From an uncultured Acidimicrobiaceae bacterium (lineage in GTDB: Bacteria; Actinomycetota; Acidimicrobiia; Acidimicrobiales; SZUA-35), in assembly GCA_947259095.1 (NCBI GenBank), contig CAMYLA010000058.1, forward strand, positions 7,040-41,889: DNA of 34,850 nucleotides. Direction: 5' to 3'. Made by a program: the position numbers and the translations under genes. Positions 5,874 through 13,135 of this stretch are shown here, one piece after another. The notes beneath the pieces are model-generated. The model was not told where the DNA came from and made no database searches. It worked only from the letters and a program-made list of their open reading frames with translations. Positions within the stretch are counted from its first letter, which is position 1. Each line of letters starts with the position of its first letter.

Positions 5874-8869
5874 CAGCTTGTCGACTCCTGGTACGCAGGG
5901 GCCGGGTTGATCGACGGCCTGGTCGCCGTTGTGGTGAGCCCGTCCCGCATCAACAGCGGCCGCAGCCGTTCGATCGGCATCGGCCGGTTGATGGCGTACC
6001 CCTGGAGGAGGTCGGCACCGGCGGCGGTGACCGCGGTGCGGTGCCGCTCGTTCTCGACGCCTTCGGCCACCACCGTGAACCGCAGGTCGTGGGCCAGGGT
6101 CACGACCGATTCGAGAATGATCCGGTCGGCCTCGTCGCTGCAGGCCTGCTGGACCAGGACTCGATCGAGCTTGAGCTGGCTGATCGGCAGACCCCGCAGA
6201 TGGGCCAGGGAGGTCCGGCCTTCGCCGAAGTCGTCGAGGGCCAGCATGACACCTATGTCGATCAGCCGCTGCACATTGGGGATGGCCTCGCCCTTGGTGG
6301 CGACGATCCGCTCACTCAGTTCGATGATCAGCCGGGCGGCGGGCACCCCGGTCAGCAGGAGCGCATCGCTCACGTTGCCGATCAGGGCGTCCGAGTCGAG
6401 CTCGACCGGCGAGACGTTCACCGCAACGGAGAACCTGGCGTCGGGCCGGATGTTGCAGCCGGCCACCGACTGCAACGCGGTTCGGAAGATCCAGGCGTTG
6501 AGGTCGTCGACCCGGTTGCTGACCTCGGCGAGGTCCAGAATGTCTGCGGTGTTGACCGGCCCCAGTTCGCGGTGGGTCCACCGCAGCAGCGCTTCGACGC
6601 CCTCGATCCGTCCGGTCCTGGCCGAGACCAGGGGTTGGAAGTGGAGCGTCAACTCCTCCTGATCGAGTGCCTTCTTGAACTCGGCGGCGAGCCGGCCACG
6701 CCGACGCTCCGCCTCATCGAGACCGGGGTGGTACAACGCAACTCGCACCGAGTCTGTCGACTGTTTTGCGGCATACATCGCCGCGTCGGCCCTGCGCAGG
6801 ATCTCGCTGTCGCTCAAGCCGGTCTCGGCGAATGCGATGCCGATGCTGGCACCGATCTTGACCGTGCCGTTCTCCAACTTCAGCGGCTCCAGCAGGGCCC
6901 GGTGGACGCTGCTGGCCAGCTCGACGGCCTCCTTCGGGCTTGCCACCGGTTCGAGCAGCACGGTGAACTCGTCTCCCCCGAGGCGGGCGACGAAGCCGGC
7001 GTGGCCCACCGCCCCGCTGAGTCTGGTGCCGACGGTCTGCAGCAGGGCGTCGCCGGCCTCGTGGCCGAGGGTGTCGTTGACCCCTTTGAAGCCGTTGAGA
7101 TCGAGGAACAGCACCGCATGGCGGCGCGACGGGTCGGTGGCGGCGGCCAGGCCTGCGCCGAGCCGTCGTAGGAACTGGGCCCGGTTCGGCAGCCCGGTCA
7201 GCGGGTCGTGGTGGGCCTGATGCTGCAGTTCGATGTGGACATCGCGCAGCTCGGTTATCAGCTGGCGGTTCTGTAAGGCCACCGTGGCCTGGGCGCACAG
7301 CAGCCTGAGGGCGTCCACGCCACCGATCGGCGGCGGCGCCGAAAGATCCTTGGCCGCCCGCAAGACGATCGTGGTGCCGTCGACCTCGGTGATCGTGAAC
7401 CGGACCAGCAGCATCAGCCCCCGGTCCGACAACGCCTGGTACTGCGCCGGGTCGGGATCGAGGTGGTCGACCACCACTTCCGGTTCATCGAGGTCGAAGT
7501 CGCCGAGGGCGCTGCCGGGCTCGCCGGGCGGGGGCAGGGCCAGCCCCTCCCTGTTGGTGGCCGACGCCGGCAGACGCCACTCGGTGCCGCTCAGCCGGAC
7601 ACAGATGTCGGCCGCATCGAATCCCAGGGTCAAGGTCGACGAGGTGAGGATCTCGAACAACTCCCCACTGAGCGTGTTGACCTGATAGCCGATGGCGGCA
7701 ACATGCTCCAGCAGCTCGCCCCGCCGATGGGCCTCCTCGGTGGCCTGCTGCTGGAGTACCACATCGGCCAGCAACTGTTCGGCAAGGTAGGCGCCCGGGA
7801 TCACCACCAGCAACAGGACACCGAGCTGGTCGAGCAGCTGTTCCAGTTCATCGATCATGCCAGACACGGCGGCATCGGACCGGTTCAGCACCCACAGCCG
7901 GGTGGTGAGGATGATCCCGGTCATCGCCATCCAGTGGACCAGCGCCCCTGCCAGGCGGAAACGAACCGCCGCTTCGACGATCGGCAGCGCAATCAGCACC
8001 CAGCCGATTCCCGATCCTCCGGTGGCGGTGGTCATCATGACCACGATCAGCGTGTCGCCGGTCAGTTCGAAGATCGCATACCGGGTCGGAAGCCCACCGC
8101 GGAACCGTTTGGCGGCGTTGATCGACACACCGTTGACCAACGCCAACGAGACGATGGCCAGGCCCAACAACTGGACCTTGGCCAGTCCCACGACCTCGAC
8201 GTCGAACCGGTTGTCGGCCAGGAAGAACTGGCCGCAGATCATCAGCCCGGCCAGGAGGCGGACCCGTCGGATGGCCCGGTCGGCCATCCCGGTCAGTCCG
8301 TCGGATCCGGCGTCACGTTTCCGGGCACCTTTGCGGAGGCCGCTGGCGGCGATGGCGAACGAGGCCAATGACAACACCGCGGTGGCGACCAGGGCAATGT
8401 AGTTCTGCTGTTGGACCCATACCACCGGCAGGCCGATGAGCGGCACGACGAGGCGGCCGAGGCCCACCACCTGATCCCGGGGCACCCGATCGACGTCGAC
8501 ACCGGGATTGGCGTCGCCCTTGGTCACGTACTCGTTCGAGTCGACCAGCACCTCGAAGACCCGATGGGTGATCAGCTCCGACTGTTCCCCCGTTCCGTCG
8601 TCACGGGAGCTGTTGAAGGTGATGACCGAGCGCTGCCCGACCAGTTCCGTCGGGTGCTCCTCCAGCATCAACACATCGCCAGGACGCAGCGTCGGCGACA
8701 TCGAGCCGCTGGTGACCACCACCGGCTGCCAGCCGGTGGTGACCATCACCACCACAACCCAGACGCCGAGCAGCCCCAGCAGGTAGACGTGGATCCAGGC
8801 CACGAGACCGACCGCGGGGCGCATGGCCGCCTGCAGCTTGGTCCACCGGGACGAGATCGTGGCCGTCAT
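5873..8869 (-). CDS. SipW-type signal peptidase I fused to membrane region, GAF-like, GGDEF and EAL domains
   Basis: A 998-residue fusion joins protein export to cyclic-di-GMP turnover. Residues 20-150 are a SipW/ER-type signal peptidase: TM helix about 20-45, catalytic Ser56 in SGSMSPT, RPGD (62-65), His102 in THRV replacing the usual Lys, and TKGDAN with Asp119. Several TM helices follow between about 155 and 365. A cytoplasmic GAF-like stretch covers about 380-540. The diguanylate cyclase domain (about 550-710) has DPLTGLPNR and an intact GGDEF (631-635); the inhibitory RxxD site is absent (Gly at both key positions). The phosphodiesterase domain (about 725-970) keeps EAL (759-761), DDFGEG (879-884), EGVE (936-939) and QGY (956-958), so both activities look possible. 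ATGA overlap with the upstream TasA-like gene and TGATG overlap with the downstream one indicate coupling. Whether the membrane part passes a signal between the outer peptidase and the inner domains is inference. Confidence 0.9.
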   Translation of the reverse strand: MTATISSRWTKLQAAMRPAVGLVAWIHVYLLGLLGVWVVVVMVTTGWQPVVVTSGSMSPTLRPGDVLMLEEHPTELVGQRSVITFNSSRDDGTGEQSELITHRVFEVLVDSNEYVTKGDANPGVDVDRVPRDQVVGLGRLVVPLIGLPVVWVQQQNYIALVATAVLSLASFAIAASGLRKGARKRDAGSDGLTGMADRAIRRVRLLAGLMICGQFFLADNRFDVEVVGLAKVQLLGLAIVSLALVNGVSINAAKRFRGGLPTRYAIFELTGDTLIVVMMTTATGGSGIGWVLIALPIVEAAVRFRLAGALVHWMAMTGIILTTRLWVLNRSDAAVSGMIDELEQLLDQLGVLLLVVIPGAYLAEQLLADVVLQQQATEEAHRRGELLEHVAAIGYQVNTLSGELFEILTSSTLTLGFDAADICVRLSGTEWRLPASATNREGLALPPPGEPGSALGDFDLDEPEVVVDHLDPDPAQYQALSDRGLMLLVRFTITEVDGTTIVLRAAKDLSAPPPIGGVDALRLLCAQATVALQNRQLITELRDVHIELQHQAHHDPLTGLPNRAQFLRRLGAGLAAATDPSRRHAVLFLDLNGFKGVNDTLGHEAGDALLQTVGTRLSGAVGHAGFVARLGGDEFTVLLEPVASPKEAVELASSVHRALLEPLKLENGTVKIGASIGIAFAETGLSDSEILRRADAAMYAAKQSTDSVRVALYHPGLDEAERRRGRLAAEFKKALDQEELTLHFQPLVSARTGRIEGVEALLRWTHRELGPVNTADILDLAEVSNRVDDLNAWIFRTALQSVAGCNIRPDARFSVAVNVSPVELDSDALIGNVSDALLLTGVPAARLIIELSERIVATKGEAIPNVQRLIDIGVMLALDDFGEGRTSLAHLRGLPISQLKLDRVLVQQACSDEADRIILESVVTLAHDLRFTVVAEGVENERHRTAVTAAGADLLQGYAINRPMPIERLRPLLMRDGLTTTATRPSINPAPAYQESTS

Positions 8870-9438
8870 GGTCTGGCCTCGACGACGAAGCTGAACTCGG
8901 TGGTCAGGCCTTGGGCACCGTTGTCGTCGCGCAGTGACGCCGAGGCCACCACGATCACCCGGTCGCCGCCCACCATCCGGGGGGCCAGGACGAGGCCGGT
9001 GGCGAAGTCCCGGTGGGAGGCTGCAAAGCCGTCGAGACCCCCGGCGAACAGCCGGCCGGCGTTTCCGGCCGAGACGTCTGCGCAGCTCTCGACGTCGGCC
9101 ACCGAGACCGTGAGGGTGGTGAACGCCTCGAGACCGGTCCCGCCGAGCAACGAGCCGTGGAGGCGGACCACGGCCGGGATGGAGCCGCGGTACTCGACCT
9201 CCAGACAGCCGGTCAGCTCCCGGCCCGGATAGAGCTGGTCATCGTCGAACAGGAGCTCCACCGCGGTTCCAGGCTGAGCCAGGTCGACGACACCGGCGGA
9301 GAAGAACGTTGTCCCCTCGGTGCTGGCACTGACCCTGGCCGAGCTGGTCACGATGGCGTTGACGACCAGCACCCCGGCCGACAACAGGACCACCAGCCCC
9401 GCCGCCAGCTGGATCAGTGATCGTCGACGTTCGATCAT
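8866..9438 (-). CDS. TasA/camelysin-like secreted fibre protein, type B (copy 2)
   Basis: The 190-residue protein starts with a very short Arg-rich segment and a hydrophobic helix at about 8-31. A Ser/Thr-rich cleavage region and FFSAGVVDL follow, which matches the TasA/camelysin layout (aromatic residue, short loop, G-x-[IVL]-[DS]-L strand). LYPGRELTGCLEVEYRG pairs it with the type B protein at 5262-5873. Two Cys are in the exported part. Start and stop overlap both neighbours by ATGA (9435-9438 and 8866-8869), so it sits between the BcsA-like gene and the signal peptidase-GGDEF-EAL gene without any gap. It probably needs that peptidase for maturation. Export is well supported by the sequence; fibre formation is inferred from the family. 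Confidence 0.75.
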   Translation of the reverse strand: MIERRRSLIQLAAGLVVLLSAGVLVVNAIVTSSARVSASTEGTTFFSAGVVDLAQPGTAVELLFDDDQLYPGRELTGCLEVEYRGSIPAVVRLHGSLLGGTGLEAFTTLTVSVADVESCADVSAGNAGRLFAGGLDGFAASHRDFATGLVLAPRMVGGDRVIVVASASLRDDNGAQGLTTEFSFVVEARP

Positions 9439-12362
9439 GGCGCAGCGGTCGACGGCGTGTCGCCGGTCGACGGGACCTGGGTCGTCGCCTCGGTTGCCGG
9501 GATCTCGATTGGTTGCGTCTCGGCCGAGGGCGCCGTCGGCGATGTCTCGATCGTCGGAACCGAGGTTGTCGAGGCGGCGGTGGTGGTCGATGACGGTTCG
9601 CTCGAAGACGATGCGGTCGGCGACGGTTGATCGGCGGTGGGCAAGAGATCGTTGGTGGGCAAGGGATCGGCGGTGGTGGCGATCACCCCGAGGTCGGTCA
9701 GCCGACCGGTGGCCACGTCGAACACCTGGCCAGGTAGGATCTCGGCCTTGACCGTGGTGCCATCGGCCAGACGGAGGGCGAAGCGGCCCGGGAGCAGCTC
9801 GATGCCGTCGACGAATGGCTGCCAGCCACCGCCGAGATCGATGTCGGTCGCCAGCCGGTCCTCGACATCGCCGGCAGCGCCGGGGTCACCGGCATCGATC
9901 CGGCCCATGATGACCGTCGTGGCGGCACCGTTTGGCCGATGAACCGATCGGCGACCCTGCCACGTCAGCTCGATCGTCACGCCGGGGCCGAGTGCCTCGA
10001 ACCCGGCCCGGCCCCACTCGTCGGTCAGGCCGGTCCGGTACCAGCGGTCGGTGAAGTGGCGAACGCCGGCTCCTGGCACCGCCCGGCCGGCGGTGTCGAC
10101 GAGTTGTACGTGGAACGTGCGCATGGTGAAGACCGCCCGGCCTTCGTCGATGGTCGGACGGTCGTCGGTGCCGACGGACTGGTGGGCGGCCGACAACTCG
10201 GCGGTGACCGGGAGGCCGTCGACCAGAACGCAGCCACCGGGTTCGGTGTCTCCAAGCGCTCGGCCGGCTTCGCCGGAACCGGTCTTCACGGTTGCCCCGA
10301 CCACCGGCTCCCCGGCCGAGGTGACAACACAGACCTGGTCGAGGGTCTGAACCTCGTTGGCCGAGGCGGCGACGGCAGCCGGACCGAGCAGCAGGGTCAC
10401 CACCGCCGACATGGCGGCGGTGCCGGTCAGGACCTGCAAGGGTCGGTGGTGATGGCGATGACGGTCGACCTCGAGCTCATGGGGATGGGCCACGGCCTGA
10501 TCGGGGCCGCCGCCATCGACATCTGCCGCGCCACCGGCACCGGCGGCCGCGTGTCCGATCAGGCAGTAGCTGATCAGCGCGATGCGGGACGAGTCGTTGA
10601 GATCCCGGAATTCGAGCCCGACCCGAACGAGGCCGTCGTGATGGAGCCCGGCGCTGCGGGCGATGGCCGAACCCTCGATCCAACGGTGGTCGCCGCCGGG
10701 CAGCGGCAACCGGAGCCGAACCGGGACAATGGTGCCGATGGGGGGCGCCTGGCCCATGAGCAGCCCGACGCCGGCCGGGGCCAGATCGAGGGTCGTGGCC
10801 GCGGTCGAGGCGACCTCGATGTCGAGGGCAACCTCCAGCCGGAACTGCCGACGACGTTGCCGGCGGAAGACGACGACCTGAAGCACGTCGACCATGGGGA
10901 TCAACAGCCCGACCCCGATGGCCATCACCAGCACCCGCTCGCCGGTTGAGAACGCAGGGAGCAGATCGCGGTCGAACAGCGTGACCGCCCGCACCAGCAA
11001 TGCCACGTCGAGGGCGATCACCGTTGCGGTCAGCAGCCGCAGTCGGCCAAGAGCCCGAACCCCCGAGGTCCGGTTCGCCCGACCCGATGGCATGTCGCCG
11101 CAGCGGCCTCTGGCCACGGCCCAGGCCGCGCCGACGTCGACGCCGAGGGTCCGCCAGCCGTGGCGAGTCCAGTCGCCGACGGCCATCGTGCCCCGGCTCA
11201 GCGCCCACCTGGCGGCAACGGCACTGCCGGCGCTCAGCGCCCAGAAGGCGACCAGCGGCCCGAGCGGGGCGTCGAACGGGAGGTGCCCGGTCGCCAGCGT
11301 GACCACCAGCACGGTCGCCGCCACCAGCTGGCGGACCCCGGTGCCGAACGCCATCGCACGGGCAACCGACACCAACGCCTTGCGCCGGCCAGGGCCTTCG
11401 ATCGTCAGCGGATTCTGGGGCGTTCGGAACACCCGGAGGGCTCTGATGACCCGCCGGCGGCGCTGTTCGAGGTACTCGTCGAGCGTGTCCGGGGCGACGC
11501 CACGCACCAGCGGCCTGGCCTCGAAGGCGCTGGTCCAGCCGGCACCGTGGAGCAGTACCTGGGCCCGCTCGACCGCGGCCGGGTCGGCCTCGACGAAGCC
11601 TCCGATCGACTCGACGGCGTCCCGTCTGACGATCGAGGCCGGACCAAACCAGGGAGCGGCACCGAGCCGGTTCAGGCCGGGGCCAACCACCTCACGAAGC
11701 AGCGCCTCCTCATCCCGGCCGGCCCGCAGGTGGACCAGCGAATCGGGGTTGAGCAGACCGACCGCGCACTGGCAGACGGCGAGGTTCGGCTCGTCGAAAC
11801 GGGTCGAGGCCTGCTCGAGCAGGGTCGGCATCGGCACCTGGCCGGCCTCGAGCCACAGATAGTACGGAGAGCGGCCGTGCCGATGAACCGCTGCGGCCGG
11901 GCTGGCCCGGACCGCCTCGTCGATCACGTAGTCGGCGCCGAAGGTCTGCGTCAGCGGCCTGAGCTCCCGGCGAGCGGCGCTGTCGATCACCCGGATATCG
12001 CCTCGACCGACCAGCGCCACCGCGCCGACCAGCGAGCGCTCGATCACCGCCGGGTCTGCCCGATCGGCGTTGATGATGACGTCGACCGGTGGCAGCGTCG
12101 TCGGGGGGCCGCAGCGACCCGTCGGGCGGGGGGCCAGATCGGAGGTCCGCCACGCCTGGAAACCGAACAGGCCGAGCTGGGCAAAGGACCACAGTTCTGC
12201 TGCGTACAGCGGCACCGACAACCAGAGTCGGTGGCCGTCGCCCAGGGTCGTGGTTCGCCACAGCAGGTACAAGAAGCCGAGCAACAGGGCAACCACGGCC
12301 ACCGTTGTGGGGCGCGGCCGCACACCACGTGGCCTCTCCCCAGGCTCTTGCGGCACCCTCAT
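9435..12362 (-). CDS. BcsA-like pseudo-glycosyltransferase with PilZ domain and exported Thr/Ser-rich tail
   Basis: The 975-residue product resembles cellulose synthase subunit A in layout. TM helices at about 21-35 and 46-70 are followed by a GT2-like domain (about 90-300), more TM helices (about 345-500), a PilZ domain (about 500-600), a His-rich linker, a further TM helix near 640-660 and a large exported region ending in a Thr/Ser/Pro-rich tail. All four GT2 catalytic motifs are altered: the DDG region reads DSA, DxD reads EAG (172-174), TED reads ADP, and QxxRW reads QRRRRV (300-305). The flanking family motif WFGPASIVRRDA is kept. PilZ has an Arg-rich RxxxR segment, but its D/NxSxxG is DLAPAG (526-531). 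The ATG at 12362 was chosen because GGAGGGT lies at 12371-12377; an upstream TTG in frame has no such site. As first operon gene it is a candidate c-di-GMP receptor or scaffold rather than an enzyme (inference). Confidence 0.75.
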   Translation of the reverse strand: MRVPQEPGERPRGVRPRPTTVAVVALLLGFLYLLWRTTTLGDGHRLWLSVPLYAAELWSFAQLGLFGFQAWRTSDLAPRPTGRCGPPTTLPPVDVIINADRADPAVIERSLVGAVALVGRGDIRVIDSAARRELRPLTQTFGADYVIDEAVRASPAAAVHRHGRSPYYLWLEAGQVPMPTLLEQASTRFDEPNLAVCQCAVGLLNPDSLVHLRAGRDEEALLREVVGPGLNRLGAAPWFGPASIVRRDAVESIGGFVEADPAAVERAQVLLHGAGWTSAFEARPLVRGVAPDTLDEYLEQRRRRVIRALRVFRTPQNPLTIEGPGRRKALVSVARAMAFGTGVRQLVAATVLVVTLATGHLPFDAPLGPLVAFWALSAGSAVAARWALSRGTMAVGDWTRHGWRTLGVDVGAAWAVARGRCGDMPSGRANRTSGVRALGRLRLLTATVIALDVALLVRAVTLFDRDLLPAFSTGERVLVMAIGVGLLIPMVDVLQVVVFRRQRRRQFRLEVALDIEVASTAATTLDLAPAGVGLLMGQAPPIGTIVPVRLRLPLPGGDHRWIEGSAIARSAGLHHDGLVRVGLEFRDLNDSSRIALISYCLIGHAAAGAGGAADVDGGGPDQAVAHPHELEVDRHRHHHRPLQVLTGTAAMSAVVTLLLGPAAVAASANEVQTLDQVCVVTSAGEPVVGATVKTGSGEAGRALGDTEPGGCVLVDGLPVTAELSAAHQSVGTDDRPTIDEGRAVFTMRTFHVQLVDTAGRAVPGAGVRHFTDRWYRTGLTDEWGRAGFEALGPGVTIELTWQGRRSVHRPNGAATTVIMGRIDAGDPGAAGDVEDRLATDIDLGGGWQPFVDGIELLPGRFALRLADGTTVKAEILPGQVFDVATGRLTDLGVIATTADPLPTNDLLPTADQPSPTASSSSEPSSTTTAASTTSVPTIETSPTAPSAETQPIEIPATEATTQVPSTGDTPSTAAP

Positions 12363-12537
12363 ACGACGTGACCCTCCAGACGAGGCGTACTCCGCCATCG
12401 GTCCGGTGAGCCGGGATATTGAGAAATTGGGGGCGGGCGCCGGCCAGGCCGGGGCCCGCAGAACCGCTGATTTCAAGCCAGGTTCTGCCCGATCCGGGCC
12501 GCGGCCGCCAGGTTGCGATCCGCCGCCTCGTCAGGGG
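12363..12537 (-). other. Gap upstream of the fibre operon
   Basis: These 175 nt separate the small helical protein gene from the BcsA-like gene and should contain the operon promoter if it is transcribed separately. A perfect G+C palindrome with 6-bp arms and a 1-nt centre lies at 12440-12452, and a comparatively A+T-rich patch (AATTTCTCAATATC on the minus strand, about 12416-12429) follows it. I see no convincing -35/-10 pair, no T-run after the palindrome and no c-di-GMP riboswitch-like pattern. Confidence 0.3.
12371..12377 (-). promoter_or_regulatory. Shine-Dalgarno site that fixes the BcsA-like start
   Basis: GGAGGGT on the minus strand ends 8 nt before the ATG at 12362. The open frame extends upstream to a TTG at 12476 and another ATG at 12398, neither of which has a comparable site, so this element decides the start. 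Confidence 0.65.
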
Positions 12538-12978
12538 TCAGCCGCCGCCGAGATCCACCTCGTAGCCCTCGTAGACGAGGTCGGCCCCGGCCTGGCGATG
12601 GCGGGCGATGGCCGACAGCAGGTCCAACACGTCGATCCGGATCGCACCGACCGTCACATCCTGGTCGAGCGACTCCATGACCTTCGTGGCCTGGTGGCAG
12701 AGCTTGGGATGCTCGTCCCGGACCTCCTCGATCCGGCGCGACAGCCGAGGTGCCTCCCTGGTCAGTTCGGCCAGCAGCCCGTCGCTCCCCTCGACCTCCT
12801 CGACATGGCGCAGCAGGGCCTGATTGAGGTCGCCGAGCGCGGCGGCCAGGCGCGGCCGCCAAGCCGGCTGGGCCGAAGCGGACGCAGTTGCGTTTTCGAC
12901 CTCGGAAATCGCCTGCTTGAGCTCGATCCGTTTCTGAGCCGCCGCTCGTAGTGCATCCGATCGATTGTCGTCAGCCAC
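12538..12978 (-). CDS. Small helical protein of unknown function
   Basis: The 146-residue product is rich in Ala, Glu, Leu, Arg and Asp and looks almost entirely helical, with coiled-coil-like heptads over about 15-35 and 55-90. It has no signal peptide or TM helix. Several His/Glu pairs (a HVEEVE segment, a DEHPKL segment, ARHRQ near the C-terminus) and a final YEGYEVDLGG hint at a helical bundle. I considered a hemerythrin-like metal site, but the spacing does not match well enough to claim it. The GTG at 12978 was chosen because AGGGG lies 7 nt upstream (12986-12990); an upstream GTG at 12996 lacks a site. It is encoded ahead of the fibre operon on the same strand, 175 nt away, and divergent from the aminotransferase gene. 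Its function is not recognised. Confidence 0.6.
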   Translation of the reverse strand: MADDNRSDALRAAAQKRIELKQAISEVENATASASAQPAWRPRLAAALGDLNQALLRHVEEVEGSDGLLAELTREAPRLSRRIEEVRDEHPKLCHQATKVMESLDQDVTVGAIRIDVLDLLSAIARHRQAGADLVYEGYEVDLGGG

Positions 12979-13098
12979 GGTGTTACCCCTGTTCACAACT
13001 CAGGCCTGGTATTCGGCGGGTTCGGCGGACGGACGCCGACCATGAACACCAACATCCCAGATCGGGCGGGGCGGCGCCAGAGGTGAGCGGCAACTTTT

Positions 13099-13129
13099 TT
13101 GCCAGACCAACGGTGTCGGGGCGTAGGTT
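13099..13129 (+). promoter_or_regulatory. Leaderless promoter of the aminotransferase gene
   Basis: A -10 box TAGGTT (13124-13129) ends 6 nt before the ATG at 13136, so transcription should begin at or next to the start codon. TTGCCA (13099-13104) is a possible -35 box with a long 19-nt spacer. No Shine-Dalgarno sequence precedes the ATG, consistent with a leaderless mRNA. Confidence 0.5.
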
Positions 13130-13135
13130 GGCTCC

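Noticed and set aside
6950..7020. Product-inhibition (RxxD) site in the GGDEF domain
   Set aside because: The residues at the two key positions before GGDEF are both Gly, so the site is absent.
12363..12537. c-di-GMP riboswitch upstream of the fibre operon
   Set aside because: I looked for the conserved GEMM-type pattern on the minus strand here and in 770-943 and saw nothing resembling it.
12538..12978. Hemerythrin-like iron protein
   Set aside because: His and Glu residues are present, but their spacing does not match the H...HxxxE...H...HxxxD pattern.
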